A DNA stretch of 64,000 nt, taken from the NCBI GenBank assembly GCA_035236585.1, contig CP141136.1:30286449-30350448 (forward strand). Reading direction: 5' to 3'. Positions 24,205-34,189 of this stretch are shown here, piece by piece. The position numbers and the translations under genes were made by a program. Source of the DNA: Warburgia ugandensis. Taxonomy: Eukaryota; Streptophyta; Magnoliopsida; Canellales; Canellaceae. The notes under the pieces are model-generated. The model did no database searches. It saw only the letters and a list, made by a program, of their open reading frames with translations, and had not been told where the DNA came from. How positions within the stretch are numbered: position 1 is the stretch's first letter; the number at the start of each line of letters is the position of its first letter.

Positions 24205-26000
24205 AATTTACTACTTTTAGGTCCACATTTGATTCTTTGGATGATGGTTGAGACCCTTGCTTCCACCGTCTCCTGCTTTAGATGTGCTCCTCTGCACTGG
24301 GATCTATCTCCGAGCCAAGTGTCATGTCTCAATTATATGGTAGATCCGTTCCTCTTGTTATTATAATCTTAGATGAGATATGCCCTTTTCCGTGTAATGT
24401 TGCTTTGCTTATATGCATATACAATAAGATACTAAGATTTAAAAGACAACTAAATGCAAAATAAATAAATTTTAGAATAAAGTAAGTTATATATAACTTA
24501 AAACAAAGTGTACGTAGATTCAATAGCTAAATTCAAAATAAATATAATTTAGAAGTAAGTTACATATAACTTAAAACTCAAAGTTTATTCGGATTCAATA
24601 ACTAAATGCAAAGTAAATGAAATTTAAAATAAAGTAAGTTATATACAACTTAAAACTCAAAGCACTTGTGGATTTGACGTTCCTCCTTAAAAGTAGGAGC
24701 ATATTCTCTTAGTATAATTTATGGATAAGGAGCACGCATTTATCTCTACCCTTTAATTAAGTACGAAGGCAGCGTGTACGAACAGATTCGATTTTCTTCT
24801 CCTACGTTTTTAAAAGGAGTGAGCACGTATTCAAAAGGAGTGGGCAGACATTTGGCATCTCGACAAGGTGTATAATATTTAAAGAGTTCTTATCCACGAA
24901 TTTACATACCATAGACGATAGTTACTATCCAAACCGTGCATCTTCTGGTTCCATCTTGATACTTAACCGTACAGTTGAAAATTATTCTACATTGGATGGC
25001 CGTAACCCTCTAAACAATTTTTTTTTTTTTTATACCATGTCTTTTTTGAACTTTTGAGGTGTTCATTTTTTTTTGGCTAAACTGTAATAGTAGTTAGGAT
25101 CATCTGACCAAGATGCCTTTTGTTTTAGGGCCCATCATATATAAGATGCGGCCCCAAGATGAGCGATTTGAATCAGCAAGCCTGGGGCCACATAAGTTCC
25201 TACTCTTTCCTAGGCACAAATTGATTTACTCAGCGGAACCGTTTGACACAAACTCTTAATGAATTGGTCATAGATAGCTTTCAGCAATCATAATTAGATT
25301 AGTAGATCAGATGATCAAGTATAAAATAAAGAGACGAGTCACATTTTCCAAAAGTGGGAGTTTGGATATTTGTCCACTTTTTGTACTTAGTTTTTGTCAG
25401 TGCCTTGTTCCGGGATTCTTGTTTTCTTCAAAGGATAACAGAAACTTCGAAAACATTGGTCTTCCAACGTACTTTAGTTATCTTAATCTATCTTATTAAG
25501 GTTTGAAATAATCAAGACTGAATATCTCGTTCTTCAATGGGGATTGGTAGGGAGAAAGTAGTAGATAAAAGATGATGAGACAAGACAGCATCCGCAGAAA
25601 AAATGCCAACTAGAAAGACATTGTCACTCTCTTCCTCACGAAAACTTTTGGCACTCAACTAACACGTACGAGGCCGCAATTGAATAGACAGCAGACTGTA
25701 AGACCATGTTAGTGCCGCTGATTTTGTCCTGATCCGATGATCCTAGACCCTTGATCCACAAATCTTGATTAAGAATGACTTTTTGGGATGGAACCAAAAC
25801 CATGTAATTATTGATGGTTTACAAGTTTAGTGGCATAGATGATCACATATATTTTCCTATTAGGCCCTCAAGGTAAAGATCGTCGATTCGTAGCAATGAT
25901 TTTTCTTGTAAGCGTCCTCTTATCAACTAATCGAGCCAAAGTCTTTGTGGGTCACACTATATATAGCTCGGAAATGATACCTAGAAGGTCGTACTTAATG
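24205..26000. other. Low-repeat intergenic stretch
   Basis: No transposon proteins or CACTA motifs are visible. At 24440-24665 there are three tandem copies of a 73-79-base unit built on AAGTTATATATAACTT. A possible TATA-like box lies in CATATATAAG near 25136. The open frames at 24175-24523 and 25311-25499 are short and match no family I recognise. Confidence 0.5.
24440..24665. repeat. Three tandem units of 73-79 bp
   Basis: Unit starts at 24481, 24554 and 24633, each opening AGTAAGTTA(T/C)ATA(T/C)AACTTAAAAC. The first unit contains the 16-base palindrome AAGTTATATATAACTT. Confidence 0.75.
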
Positions 26001-26024
26001 TTTTGTTCCATTTATTGTTCGCAG

Positions 26025-26083
26025 ATGCTGGTCTATTTCCATGTTGATCATACTTCTGTTGAAACCCTGATGAATGGAAAAAT
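26025..26083 (+). CDS. Exon-like island 1, unidentified
   Basis: Preceded by a pyrimidine-rich stretch and GCAG acceptor, and followed by GTAACC. The enclosed 59 bases read MLVYFHVDHTSVETLMNGK plus two bases. The phase (two bases left over) fits the next island at 26808, which begins with one spare base. The protein is not recognised. It could be chance or a decayed gene fragment. Confidence 0.25.
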
Positions 26084-26807
26084 GTAACCAGAAAAAGCAT
26101 ATGACAGAATTCAGATGTTTAGTCCGTTCATTTGTAGGCTAGCTTTTGACTAGAAGCGTATCTGGAAGCTACTAAATTCAGTCCCTTATATCCCGATTAA
26201 ATGCATAGCTTCTAAAAGTTGACAGGCTCTATTCCCTTTTCTCTCTTTCTTCCGGGTACAGGCAAAGAATCACTAACCAAATCACCTGCACACTTTCCTA
26301 AATCTTATTCCCCCAAAGGGAAGGGCGAAACACTTATTCAATGACATACATCTTGTTGTCTGTGACTACCGAGGAGACAAGCCCCTTCCCCCTGCGTGCG
26401 TAGCAAATGAAAAGTAACAAGCAAATCAGTCTACAATGTTCAAGATATAGTCCTAGAAGTAATTACCCACGAAAGGCAAAAGCGATCACTCCAACCTGCG
26501 GTATCGTAAAGTTATTGCGACCAGCTGATCTAGAGATATCTGGCCTTCTAGTTCTTATTATATTTTGACTCTCTCTTGTTTGATGTTGTGTCTCGATTAC
26601 CTTCATGGAGCTCCTTTGTATTCATAAAAAATAAACAAATAAATAAATAAAAATAAAAACAAAAGTGTAAGTGAGCTTATTCTTTAGGAGATGGTATGGA
26701 AACTGAGTTTCGCGGATTGACTCCATGACGCCTCCATCTACATATCTTTTTCTGTTGATTCGATCTTTTCATCTTCTTCATCCTCTCTTATTTTGGTAAA
26801 TTTGCAG

Positions 26808-26874
26808 AAAGTCATTCTCCCTGAGTATACTAGAGAAACTAGTTAAAAGCAACCAAAGGCATGAATTTTTGCAG
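26808..26874 (+). CDS. Exon-like island 2, unidentified
   Basis: A strong acceptor (T-rich tract, then TTTGCAG) and a donor CAG/GTAATT enclose 67 bases. After one base the only open frame reads KSFSLSILEKLVKSNQRH followed by EFLQ. The composition (no stops, charged helix-like) looks protein-coding. The family is not recognised. If joined to island 1 the phase is compatible, but no further exon with the needed phase was found nearby. Confidence 0.35.
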
Positions 26875-27000
26875 GTAATTTATCCAGAGGATGAAGAAGA
26901 TTGGCATGCTCAGATCATATAAACGAGGTCTTGACAGAAGGGTCAGGGAATCAGTCCCCATAGTATTTCTCATTCTTTGTCAGGCATGCTTGCTTTAGTT

Positions 27001-27150
27001 ATATTGCACATAAAAATTCTCCAATGTAGGAGGAACCTACGCCTTTGGATTTTTTTCTTGTTGGGGGGGTGGGGGGGGGGGGGCATGCGTGCTTTAATCA
27101 TCCTACGCATAAAAATTCTCCAATGTAGAAGGAACCTACGCTTTGATATA
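27001..27150 (+). repeat. Short direct duplication around a G-run
   Basis: The phrase AAAATTCTCCAATGTAG(G/A)(A)GGAACCTACGC occurs at about 27012 and 27112. The copies are separated by a spacer with a G homopolymer-rich run at 27063-27083. Frames here are chance. Confidence 0.8.
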
Positions 27151-27179
27151 TGGAGGGGGGTTTGATGATTGCACACTTT

Positions 27180-28250
27180 TGCTTTTCTAGCTGTCTATTC
27201 ATTAAATCAAATGCTACATGCATATTTTCCGGCTGTTGTACGATGGATGCTCATATTCTACCTCAATAAATATGGCAGGCAAAGGTATAAGTGAGTTGCA
27301 TATAAAAACGCGAACATCATTTTTGGTAATCCTTTGATGGAGGAATTGATGACAAATGCTGGTTATTGCTCTCTTTTTCTTCTTCTTCTTCTTCTTTCAA
27401 AATAATCTGCTTGAGGCCACAAATCAGAGGCTTAAGAATGGATTAAGACGTTGGTGCAGGCTGCATCCACCCACAGCACAGCCTCCTTATTTGGGCTTCA
27501 AAAGATGACCCTACCACTTCAACCTGCTCTAGTATTTATAATTTCCAAGTGTTAAGTTGGGCCAACACACTACAAGATGTATGAGTGAGTGTGAATGACT
27601 TGCTTTGCAAGTTGTCTCGGCCAGTCATCACTTTTTCCTTTGGCCAAGATTAGATTAGAAACATCTGTTAGTGAGAATGATTTGCTTTGCAATTTTTTCC
27701 TTTTAATAAAACAAAAAAGGTGCAAACATGATAATCCATGATATAACTGCCTTATATAGTGAAAACCCGTAGGCACGATGTTAATTCAGCGTCTGAGTGT
27801 TTGGGAAATTTGTTTATATGTTTTATTGTATTTTATGTGTTGAGTTTGGAGGAGAGAAGGAACTTTATTATATAGATCTAAGTCATTTATTATATTTAGA
27901 ATTGTTTGAATAGGTTAGAGAGAAAATTTCATTGGATTCCTTTACACTATGTTTCCATGAAAAAATTTAAGGATCATCCATTTTTATTAATTTTTCAAAG
28001 ACAAAACAAATAACTAAGATCATCTAAATACATTAATTTATATTGGTTCACCTATTTTTGACATGAAGGACATGATGAATGGCTTATAGCTATAAATAAA
28101 TTTCATTATGCATGAAAAGGAAGTGTGTGGACTTCTTTTCTAGCTCTCAAGGTGTGTACGACTACTGGGAAATCTTATCTATTTCAGTAAACCATTGCAT
28201 TCTCACTTCCAGATTAATTTTTTTAAAGTCTTAAACATTAGTTAAAAAAA
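27180..28250. other. Intergenic stretch without recognisable features
   Basis: I see no transposon protein, tandem repeat or convincing exon here, apart from a TTC run near 27378-27397. Confidence 0.5.
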
Positions 28251-28255
28251 AGAAG

Positions 28256-28430
28256 CCTTAAAACCATTGGGCTGAAGTGCCTCTCCATGTAAGAAGGTCA
28301 CGAGTTCAAAGTAGTATATCGCATTCTTAAGGGAATGTAGGATGTTTGCACGTTGAGGGGTATGTCCCTAGGATCTGTGTAGCAAAGTTGAACATTGAGG
28401 GGGTGTGTCCAAAATAAAATTATATAGATT
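28256..28430 (+). mobile_element. tRNA-like SINE candidate, family unknown
   Basis: Contains GGTCACGAGTTCAAA (28296-28310), similar to a Pol III B box and to the B box of the Au SINEs in this window. A plausible A-box region, TGGGCTGAAGTGC, lies about 30 bases upstream. Two imperfect copies of a TTGAGGGG(T/G)(A/G)TGTCC phrase follow. The body does not match Au beyond the B box, and no target duplication was found. Confidence 0.35.
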
Positions 28431-28989
28431 AAGGGTTTAACATCAACATCTATGGTACAGCTACCCTTTTCTTAGCACTCGCAAGTTGAGGAATGCTAAA
28501 TTGAAGCACCCTCTAAGTTCTTGCTATAGAAGCACCCCGTTATTATATGAAATGGTCTACTTTTGGATAATTTCCCCCCTTCATCTGCTTGCTCGAGCTT
28601 CCTATATCTATAAACGTAAAATTCTAGCAAATGGATGATTCTAACATTCTATAAGTTAACCATGTTTTTCCCATGAAGGTGACAGGAATCATCTTGGATT
28701 TCGACTAAACACTGTTAACTTACAATTGAAGATCAATTAAGTGAGAAATAATGATACAAAGGAATCAAACTTTACCAGCTAAATGTAAGAAACATATTAT
28801 AGCCGCATCTTGGAAACCCGCTTATTTGGGAAACCACCGTACCAATCGCGGCTGTAATAAGAGGCCTCTTATCATATCCTCTGATGACACACAAGCGGGT
28901 ATAATAAATGTTGCCAATCCAATCCTAACCGGATAAAAATAAAATAAAAAAGGTAAAAAATAATAATAATAAAAAAGCCACAAACCTTA

Positions 28990-29095
28990 GAATTGTCAAG
29001 TTGGTCCAAACGCTGGTGCTTTGCACATGAATAGCATGGTCTACCAGATCGACAATAGATCACTCGGACGAGCTGAACCAACTTGTATTTTTGCT
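28990..29095. repeat. Short inverted-repeat element, MITE-like
   Basis: CAAGTTGGTCCA near 28997 is mirrored by TGAACCAACTTG near 29072-29083, about 90 bases apart, with 11 of 12 positions pairing. No clear target duplication was seen. Confidence 0.3.
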
Positions 29096-29364
29096 TTGTG
29101 ATATATTATCTTCAATTATTTGTCCTGCTTTATCATTATTTTCCACTTTTGGGACAATTCAATGGTGACAGTAACAATACGGTTAGTCGTTTGGATAAGT
29201 TTTGCTGTTGTCACTGCTAACGGAGTGCAGAGGGAATTATTTTGCATGCATTCCATGTGAAGGCCACACATCTTTCATCCCACGCCATACCTTTCTCGAT
29301 AAACCATTCCTACACGGTACTCCAAACTCTCTCTCTTTCTCTGATCTGCGTCCTGCTATTGCAG

Positions 29365-29423
29365 GTCTGAGATCATCAGGGACGATGATGCTGATAAAGC
29401 CAGATTCACTGGATATCTCTTGG
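29365..29423 (+). CDS. Exon-like island 3, unidentified
   Basis: A long CT-rich tract ending in TGCTATTGCAG precedes it and GTAACG follows. After one base the 59-base segment reads SEIIRDDDADKARFTGYLL, a charged, protein-like sequence, and leaves one base. A second frame is also open to a stop at about 29471. The family is not recognised. The phase does not continue directly from island 2, so any link is unproven. Confidence 0.3.
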
Positions 29424-29699
29424 GTAACGCACCACAATGAAAGTAACATTTTTTCCCTGCTGGTCTCTTAAAGTTGACGATCTAGAAGTTACGCAACGTG
29501 ATGGGCATATTTCCTTCGAGCAAGAACAAATTATGAACTCTTTCCTTTAAAAATCTTTTCGCTAAACAAGCTACTGCGTATCCTTTTCAATCTATCTCCT
29601 TAAGAAAACTTCCATAGCAAGCATCATCTGCCCTTGAAGCCATTTAGTTTAGAAAAATGTATACTTGCTACTTTCTCCTTGAAGCCTTTTAGATGAAAT

Positions 29700-30994
29700 T
29701 GTCCTTGCATTCTTTCTCGGAACCTAGCATAGAACTGGCCATGATGGTTTTAAGCTTGTAAAAGATGCTTTGAATAGGGGCATATTTCCTAAGGAGCTCA
29801 ATAAGTGATTCATCTACATTATTCCTCAACAGTCTAATGTTGTGACAGTGGAAGGTTCAGACCTATTAGCATCTGTAACTCAATTTATTAAATCGTGACA
29901 AGGTCATTGTCAATAGAATTAAGATGTGGTGGGTGAATTAATTAGTGGGAGCAAAACACCTTTGTTCCAGGAAGAGCTACTTAGGAAATACACTCGATTG
30001 TCATGAATTGCTTTTACCATTCTCTAAGAAGTCCAAATGGAAGAATGTAATTGTGAAACTTGATTTTTTTAAATCTTATGATTCATTAGTTGGAATTTCC
30101 TTTATCAAGTCTTATTGCATGTGGGTTTTTCTCTGAAAATCATTCAACTTATCATGTTCATCATTTCAACTCCTAGTTTTTCTAGCAATGTGAATAGTGA
30201 AAGGTCTGAACGGTTTAAACGTAAGTGTGGTTTGAGGCAAGGGTGCCCCCTCCCGCCATACCATTTTTATTTTATGCATGGAGGTCTTTTTTGCTCTTCT
30301 TCATGAAGCTATTGAAAGAAAAGTTTTTTGCTGCTGCCATTATTTCTAAAAGCTAGCCTCTTATTTCACAGCTTTTATATGCTACTGGTTTTGTTGTCTT
30401 TTCTAAAGCAGAATTTCAACCTTGTGCTGAATTGCAAAATATTCTTAATAGATTTGCATCTGAATCTTGGCTTTGTTTTACTCCATAGAAGTTCTTTGTA
30501 CTATTTTCTAAGAATATTCATGCCTCTTGCAAGAAAGCTCTCAAAAGGTATTGGGTATTTCATGACCTTGGTGGTAGTTATTTGAGATTGCTACTTTATC
30601 TTGTTCCAAGAGTTATGAAGTCTTTTTTCCCAAATTAGAAACTTGATAGCAGAAGTGCTATTTTGTCTAAAATAAGTACATTTGTGCTTATTAATAAGGT
30701 GACATCCATGGGTAATTAGTCAACATCTGGTGCACCAATTTTAGAGAAAAACTATTAAAATTGGGGTTTCAAAAGATGACAAAAATAAGAAGGTTTAAAA
30801 GAAACCATCTTATTAAAATTAATAAAAGAGAGGTCTTTTTTTTTTTTTTTTTTAGAATTCTAATTACTCTTCCTCTTATTCTCAAAAAATGGGTTAGGTG
30901 GGAGCAAATTTATAAAGGTTAGTTTCATTGTGGTTTGGGTATTAAGGGCATTGTTAAACTTGATAAAGCTTATAAGATGAAACTTGCTTAGAAT
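29700..30994 (+). pseudogene. L1-type LINE, part 1: reverse transcriptase
   Basis: Degenerate reverse transcriptase of a plant L1 LINE. In order: a relic of PGPDGF (about 29737), the stretch RPISICN in a shifted frame (about 29860), LRQGCPLPPYHFYF (30230-30270), VVFSKAEFQPCAELQNILNR (about 30390-30450), and WEQIYKG.FHCGLGIKGIV (30900-30955). The YADD catalytic site is degraded to YATG near 30377-30390. The 5' end is not fixed; the element is 5'-truncated, with no endonuclease seen. The LINE stops at 30994, where CACTA element C begins, and continues at 44024. Confidence 0.75.
30745..30860 (+). mobile_element. Short CACTA-end fragment in the L1
   Basis: ACTATTAAAATTGGGG followed by GACAAAAATAAGAAGG and AACCATCTTATTAAAATTAA matches, on the other strand, the 5' terminal 90 bases of element B (24110-24204). 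A T-run follows. It interrupts the L1 and looks like a deleted or mini-CACTA derivative whose second end is not visible. Confidence 0.5.
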
Positions 30995-31480
30995 CACTAC
31001 TACATAGGAGGGTTTTGAAGTCGTTTAACACAATAATAGAAGTTGGTTGTCAAAGCGACTTTTATCGACTTGACTTGAAAAATTGGTAAGAATAGAAATT
31101 GGAAAAAAACCAACTTTAAAAGTATAAGTTTTAAGTCAATTAACATAACCAACTTTAAAAGTATGGGACTTTTAAAGTCGAAAACCCAAATTCCAACTTG
31201 AAAAGTCCTTAATTGTGGATAACTTTTAAGGTTGGAATGGAATAATTGACTTTAAAAGTCCAATAATTTTAAAGTTGGAATTCGAAATTTTGACTTCAAA
31301 GGTTCTAGAATTTTAGACTTTTAAAGTTGGAATTCTAAATTTTCACTTTAAAAGTTTAGAATTCTAAAACTTTTGACATTGGAATTTGGAATTCCGACTT
31401 TAAAAGTTAGGAATTTTTAAAGTCGAAGTTTCAAAAACCAACTTTAAAAGTATGTAATTTTCTTTTCAAAGCTTTACACT
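30995..31480 (-). repeat. 3' subterminal repeats of element C
   Basis: About ten copies of AACTTTAAAAGT / ACTTTTAAAGTTGGAATTC in both orientations next to the CACTAC terminus. The motif differs from the AACCATCTTATTTT motif of element B. Confidence 0.8.
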
Positions 31481-31931
31481 ACAATCATAACATGCATTCC
31501 TACATATATTCAATGTACTACCTGCTACATTGTTCTTACATTCTTTAAAGACATGAAAAATAAATCTACATTCACTTCTACATTTAGTAGATTATCCAAA
31601 TTCATGATATTTTCATATTTATATAAAAAATATATCTAGCCTTTCTCTATCTTGAAAAGACTTCAAAAAAGAAACTACAACACCTTCACTTCATTTACTA
31701 CAACATCCACATTCACTTCCAATATATATATATAACACATTCCAAGACATAATAAAAAAATTCACAAGTACTCTTTTCCATATACACTCATTTACTTTTA
31801 CACTCCAACTTTTCCTCATTCATCCCCTGCCCCCCCACACCCTTCATTAAAAATAATGAAAACTAGAAGAAAACATTCATATAAATGAAGAAGATTGTTA
31901 TTGTATTAATGTATATATAGTTTACATTGAT

Positions 31932-32107
31932 CTTGAGGGCCTTAACGCAACGGTGAAAGTTGTCATCATGTGATCTTAAGGTCACGGGTTCAAGGCATGG
32001 AATCAGCTTCTTATAAAATGCAAGGTAAGGCTGCCTACTATAAGCCCTTGTGGTCCGTCCCTTCCCCAGACCCCACATAGGCAGGAGCTTGATTAAGAAA
32101 AAGAAAC
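31932..32107 (+). mobile_element. Au SINE copy 1
   Basis: A tRNA-derived SINE of the Au family. It has an A-box-like CTTAACGCAACGGTG, B box GGTCACGGGTTCAAGGC (31980-31996), and the family's CCCTTGTGGTCCGTCCCTTC and CCCCAGACCCC stretches. It is flanked by the perfect 14-bp target duplication TAGTTTACATTGAT (31918-31931 and 32108-32121). It lies in element C. The open frame on the opposite strand at 31863-32078 is chance. Confidence 0.93.
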
Positions 32108-34189
32108 TAGTTTACATTGATGTAATTATGTCAAATGTTCTAATTAAACCTATTCCACACTTGACCATTTTCTTCATATTTCATTGAGGTTTGCTTTGAA
32201 GTAACTCTTTTTATTTGCCCATACTTGGCCTATCAGACAACATAATTAATTCAGTTAATGCATTCTCTTAAGCTGAAATCCTTCAAAAATTGTGAAAATT
32301 TTTAAGATTATGACTAGTAAAATATGTCTTACCTTTTTCAATTGTGAGACACCAACACCCTTGAGTATGAGAAGTCTTGTGTAATTCAGAACATAGTACC
32401 CATGCTTTTAATCAAATTGTTGTCTAAGGCACTATGCAATAAGAAAAATGATAACTATTCAATTTTGTATTGAAAGTACCTAATTAGTAGTCCATGTATT
32501 ATAAAATATAATGTTATTTCTAGGTTTATTTTGAAAATTTATAACACAAGCATTTCTAACCTAATAATTTAAAAGTTTGATATTTTGTAGGTTCAGAAGT
32601 AAATCTAGAGTATGTAAATCATCATAATGTTTTAGTATTTAACTAGGTTTTTTACTCTTTTTTATGAAGTGAGAAGATGATCCAATGCCCTATATTATGC
32701 TTTGCATAGCCTTTTGCAAGTTGAGCTACATGGCGAGCCTGTTAGGACTGTAGTGGGCTGCACACCACTATTGGGGGCTTGGTCTGTCCTCGAAAGGTCT
32801 ACAAAAAAATCATGCCTTTTGTGTTGCAGTAGTCCTAAAATGCATATTAGGGTAAGCAAGGAATCGATTGGAAGAAATTAAAGGTGACTAAAATGGGCTA
32901 TGCTCAAGCCATGCATTTCCACCCCCTTTCCACCGAAGCTATAGAAGCCACCTTAGCCATTTAAGCCATGCAAAAGGGGGACAACCTATTCAAGTCATGA
33001 AGCCAAGCATTCAAGCTACTCTAGCTACCAAGAAATGGGTTATCAAACTAAGCCATTAAGCCACATAGAGCCCTACTACTTGGAGGTACATGATTAGAGA
33101 AATATTTCAAGGAATTATCCATGGAAAAAATGTTATTTCAATGTAATAATTAGAAGGTTTTGTAGAAAATTTGTAATTGGTAACATGATCATGCATGGGT
33201 GGACCAATCAAGAGAGAAATCCCACTTTCCAAATCCATTTTCCATCCTTTTTAACTACCCCAACTAGGTATACCATGATTTTACTTTAAGAGGGGGCCAC
33301 CTTCCTAAAAAAGTGGAGCCTTCCCCTTTCTTGTTTTTCACCTAAGTTGACTTTTTAAGTAAAAATCTTCTAATTCTATTTTACACTTATAACACCTCAA
33401 ATTCCTACCTTTTCCCCCATCTTTCCTACTTTTTTCTCTCACTCTTTTCTCTTTCTTTCCTAACCAATAAGCACCATGCCTAAAAAGATGATGCCTCCCC
33501 CCTTCTAATTCCATCATGCCACCTCACTTACTAATCCTATAATCCTCTCTCCATCTAACTTTTTATCTAAGTCCTAATATCTAATTGCATCTTTCTTTCC
33601 TAGAATAAGATCTTACCAAAATGAAAATAAAAAACTCCATATAATCCCCATGGATTCCATGTGAAATTCAAGTAGGGGATTTGCTCTAAATCATTGAAAG
33701 AAGAACTTTCTCTTGGTGATCCTTGGAGCTTTGCACTTTGGTTTTCCTTTGGGATGCTTTCTCTTGTATTCCTTAAGTATTTTTCCCTTGCTTTTGCACT
33801 TCAATTTCAGGTTAGCTTCTCTTGCATTGTTAGGCTGCTCTTGTTTCGTTTCTTTACTTCCATACACATAGAACTAGCTTGTTTTTACCCTGATCTTTGC
33901 TTCAATCTCTCTATATTTCTTGCTTATTCTTTTAGATCTAAGTTAATTCTTATTTGGTAGTGACAGCTAAGAAAAAAAGTAGCTTGTGTCCCTTGCTTCC
34001 CTTCCTTGATTTTCTCATTTTTCACTTGATTTTTGGAGCTAGGTTTAGGCATCTTTTGCCTTGACTAATTCCCATCATTCAAGCCCTCTTTTTCTTGATT
34101 CTCATTTGAATTTGACTAACATGTTATCTAATTTTACTTTAAGTTCATTGTAGTGTGTTGAATTTATTGGTTTAAATCAAGTTTTAGCT

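Noticed and set aside
24175-24366. 63-residue frame just outside element B
   Set aside because: It begins inside the CACTA end and matches no family; low support as a gene.
26270-26410. Minus-strand peptide GLVSSVVTDNKMYVIE resembling a PsbP-type segment
   Set aside because: Very short, followed by a stop, with no second conserved patch or convincing splice pair; could be chance.
28860-28880. Perfect palindrome ATAAGAGGCCTCTTAT
   Set aside because: A single 16-base palindrome without repeats or flanking signals is not enough to call a site.
29202-29471. 89-residue plus-strand frame and its antisense 70-residue frame
   Set aside because: No recognisable domain. Only the inner segment with splice-like borders is kept as a weak exon candidate.
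33694-33960. Hydrophobic 88-residue frame that could suggest a membrane protein
   Set aside because: T-rich LTR-type DNA gives Phe/Leu-rich frames by chance; no homology and no conserved start context.
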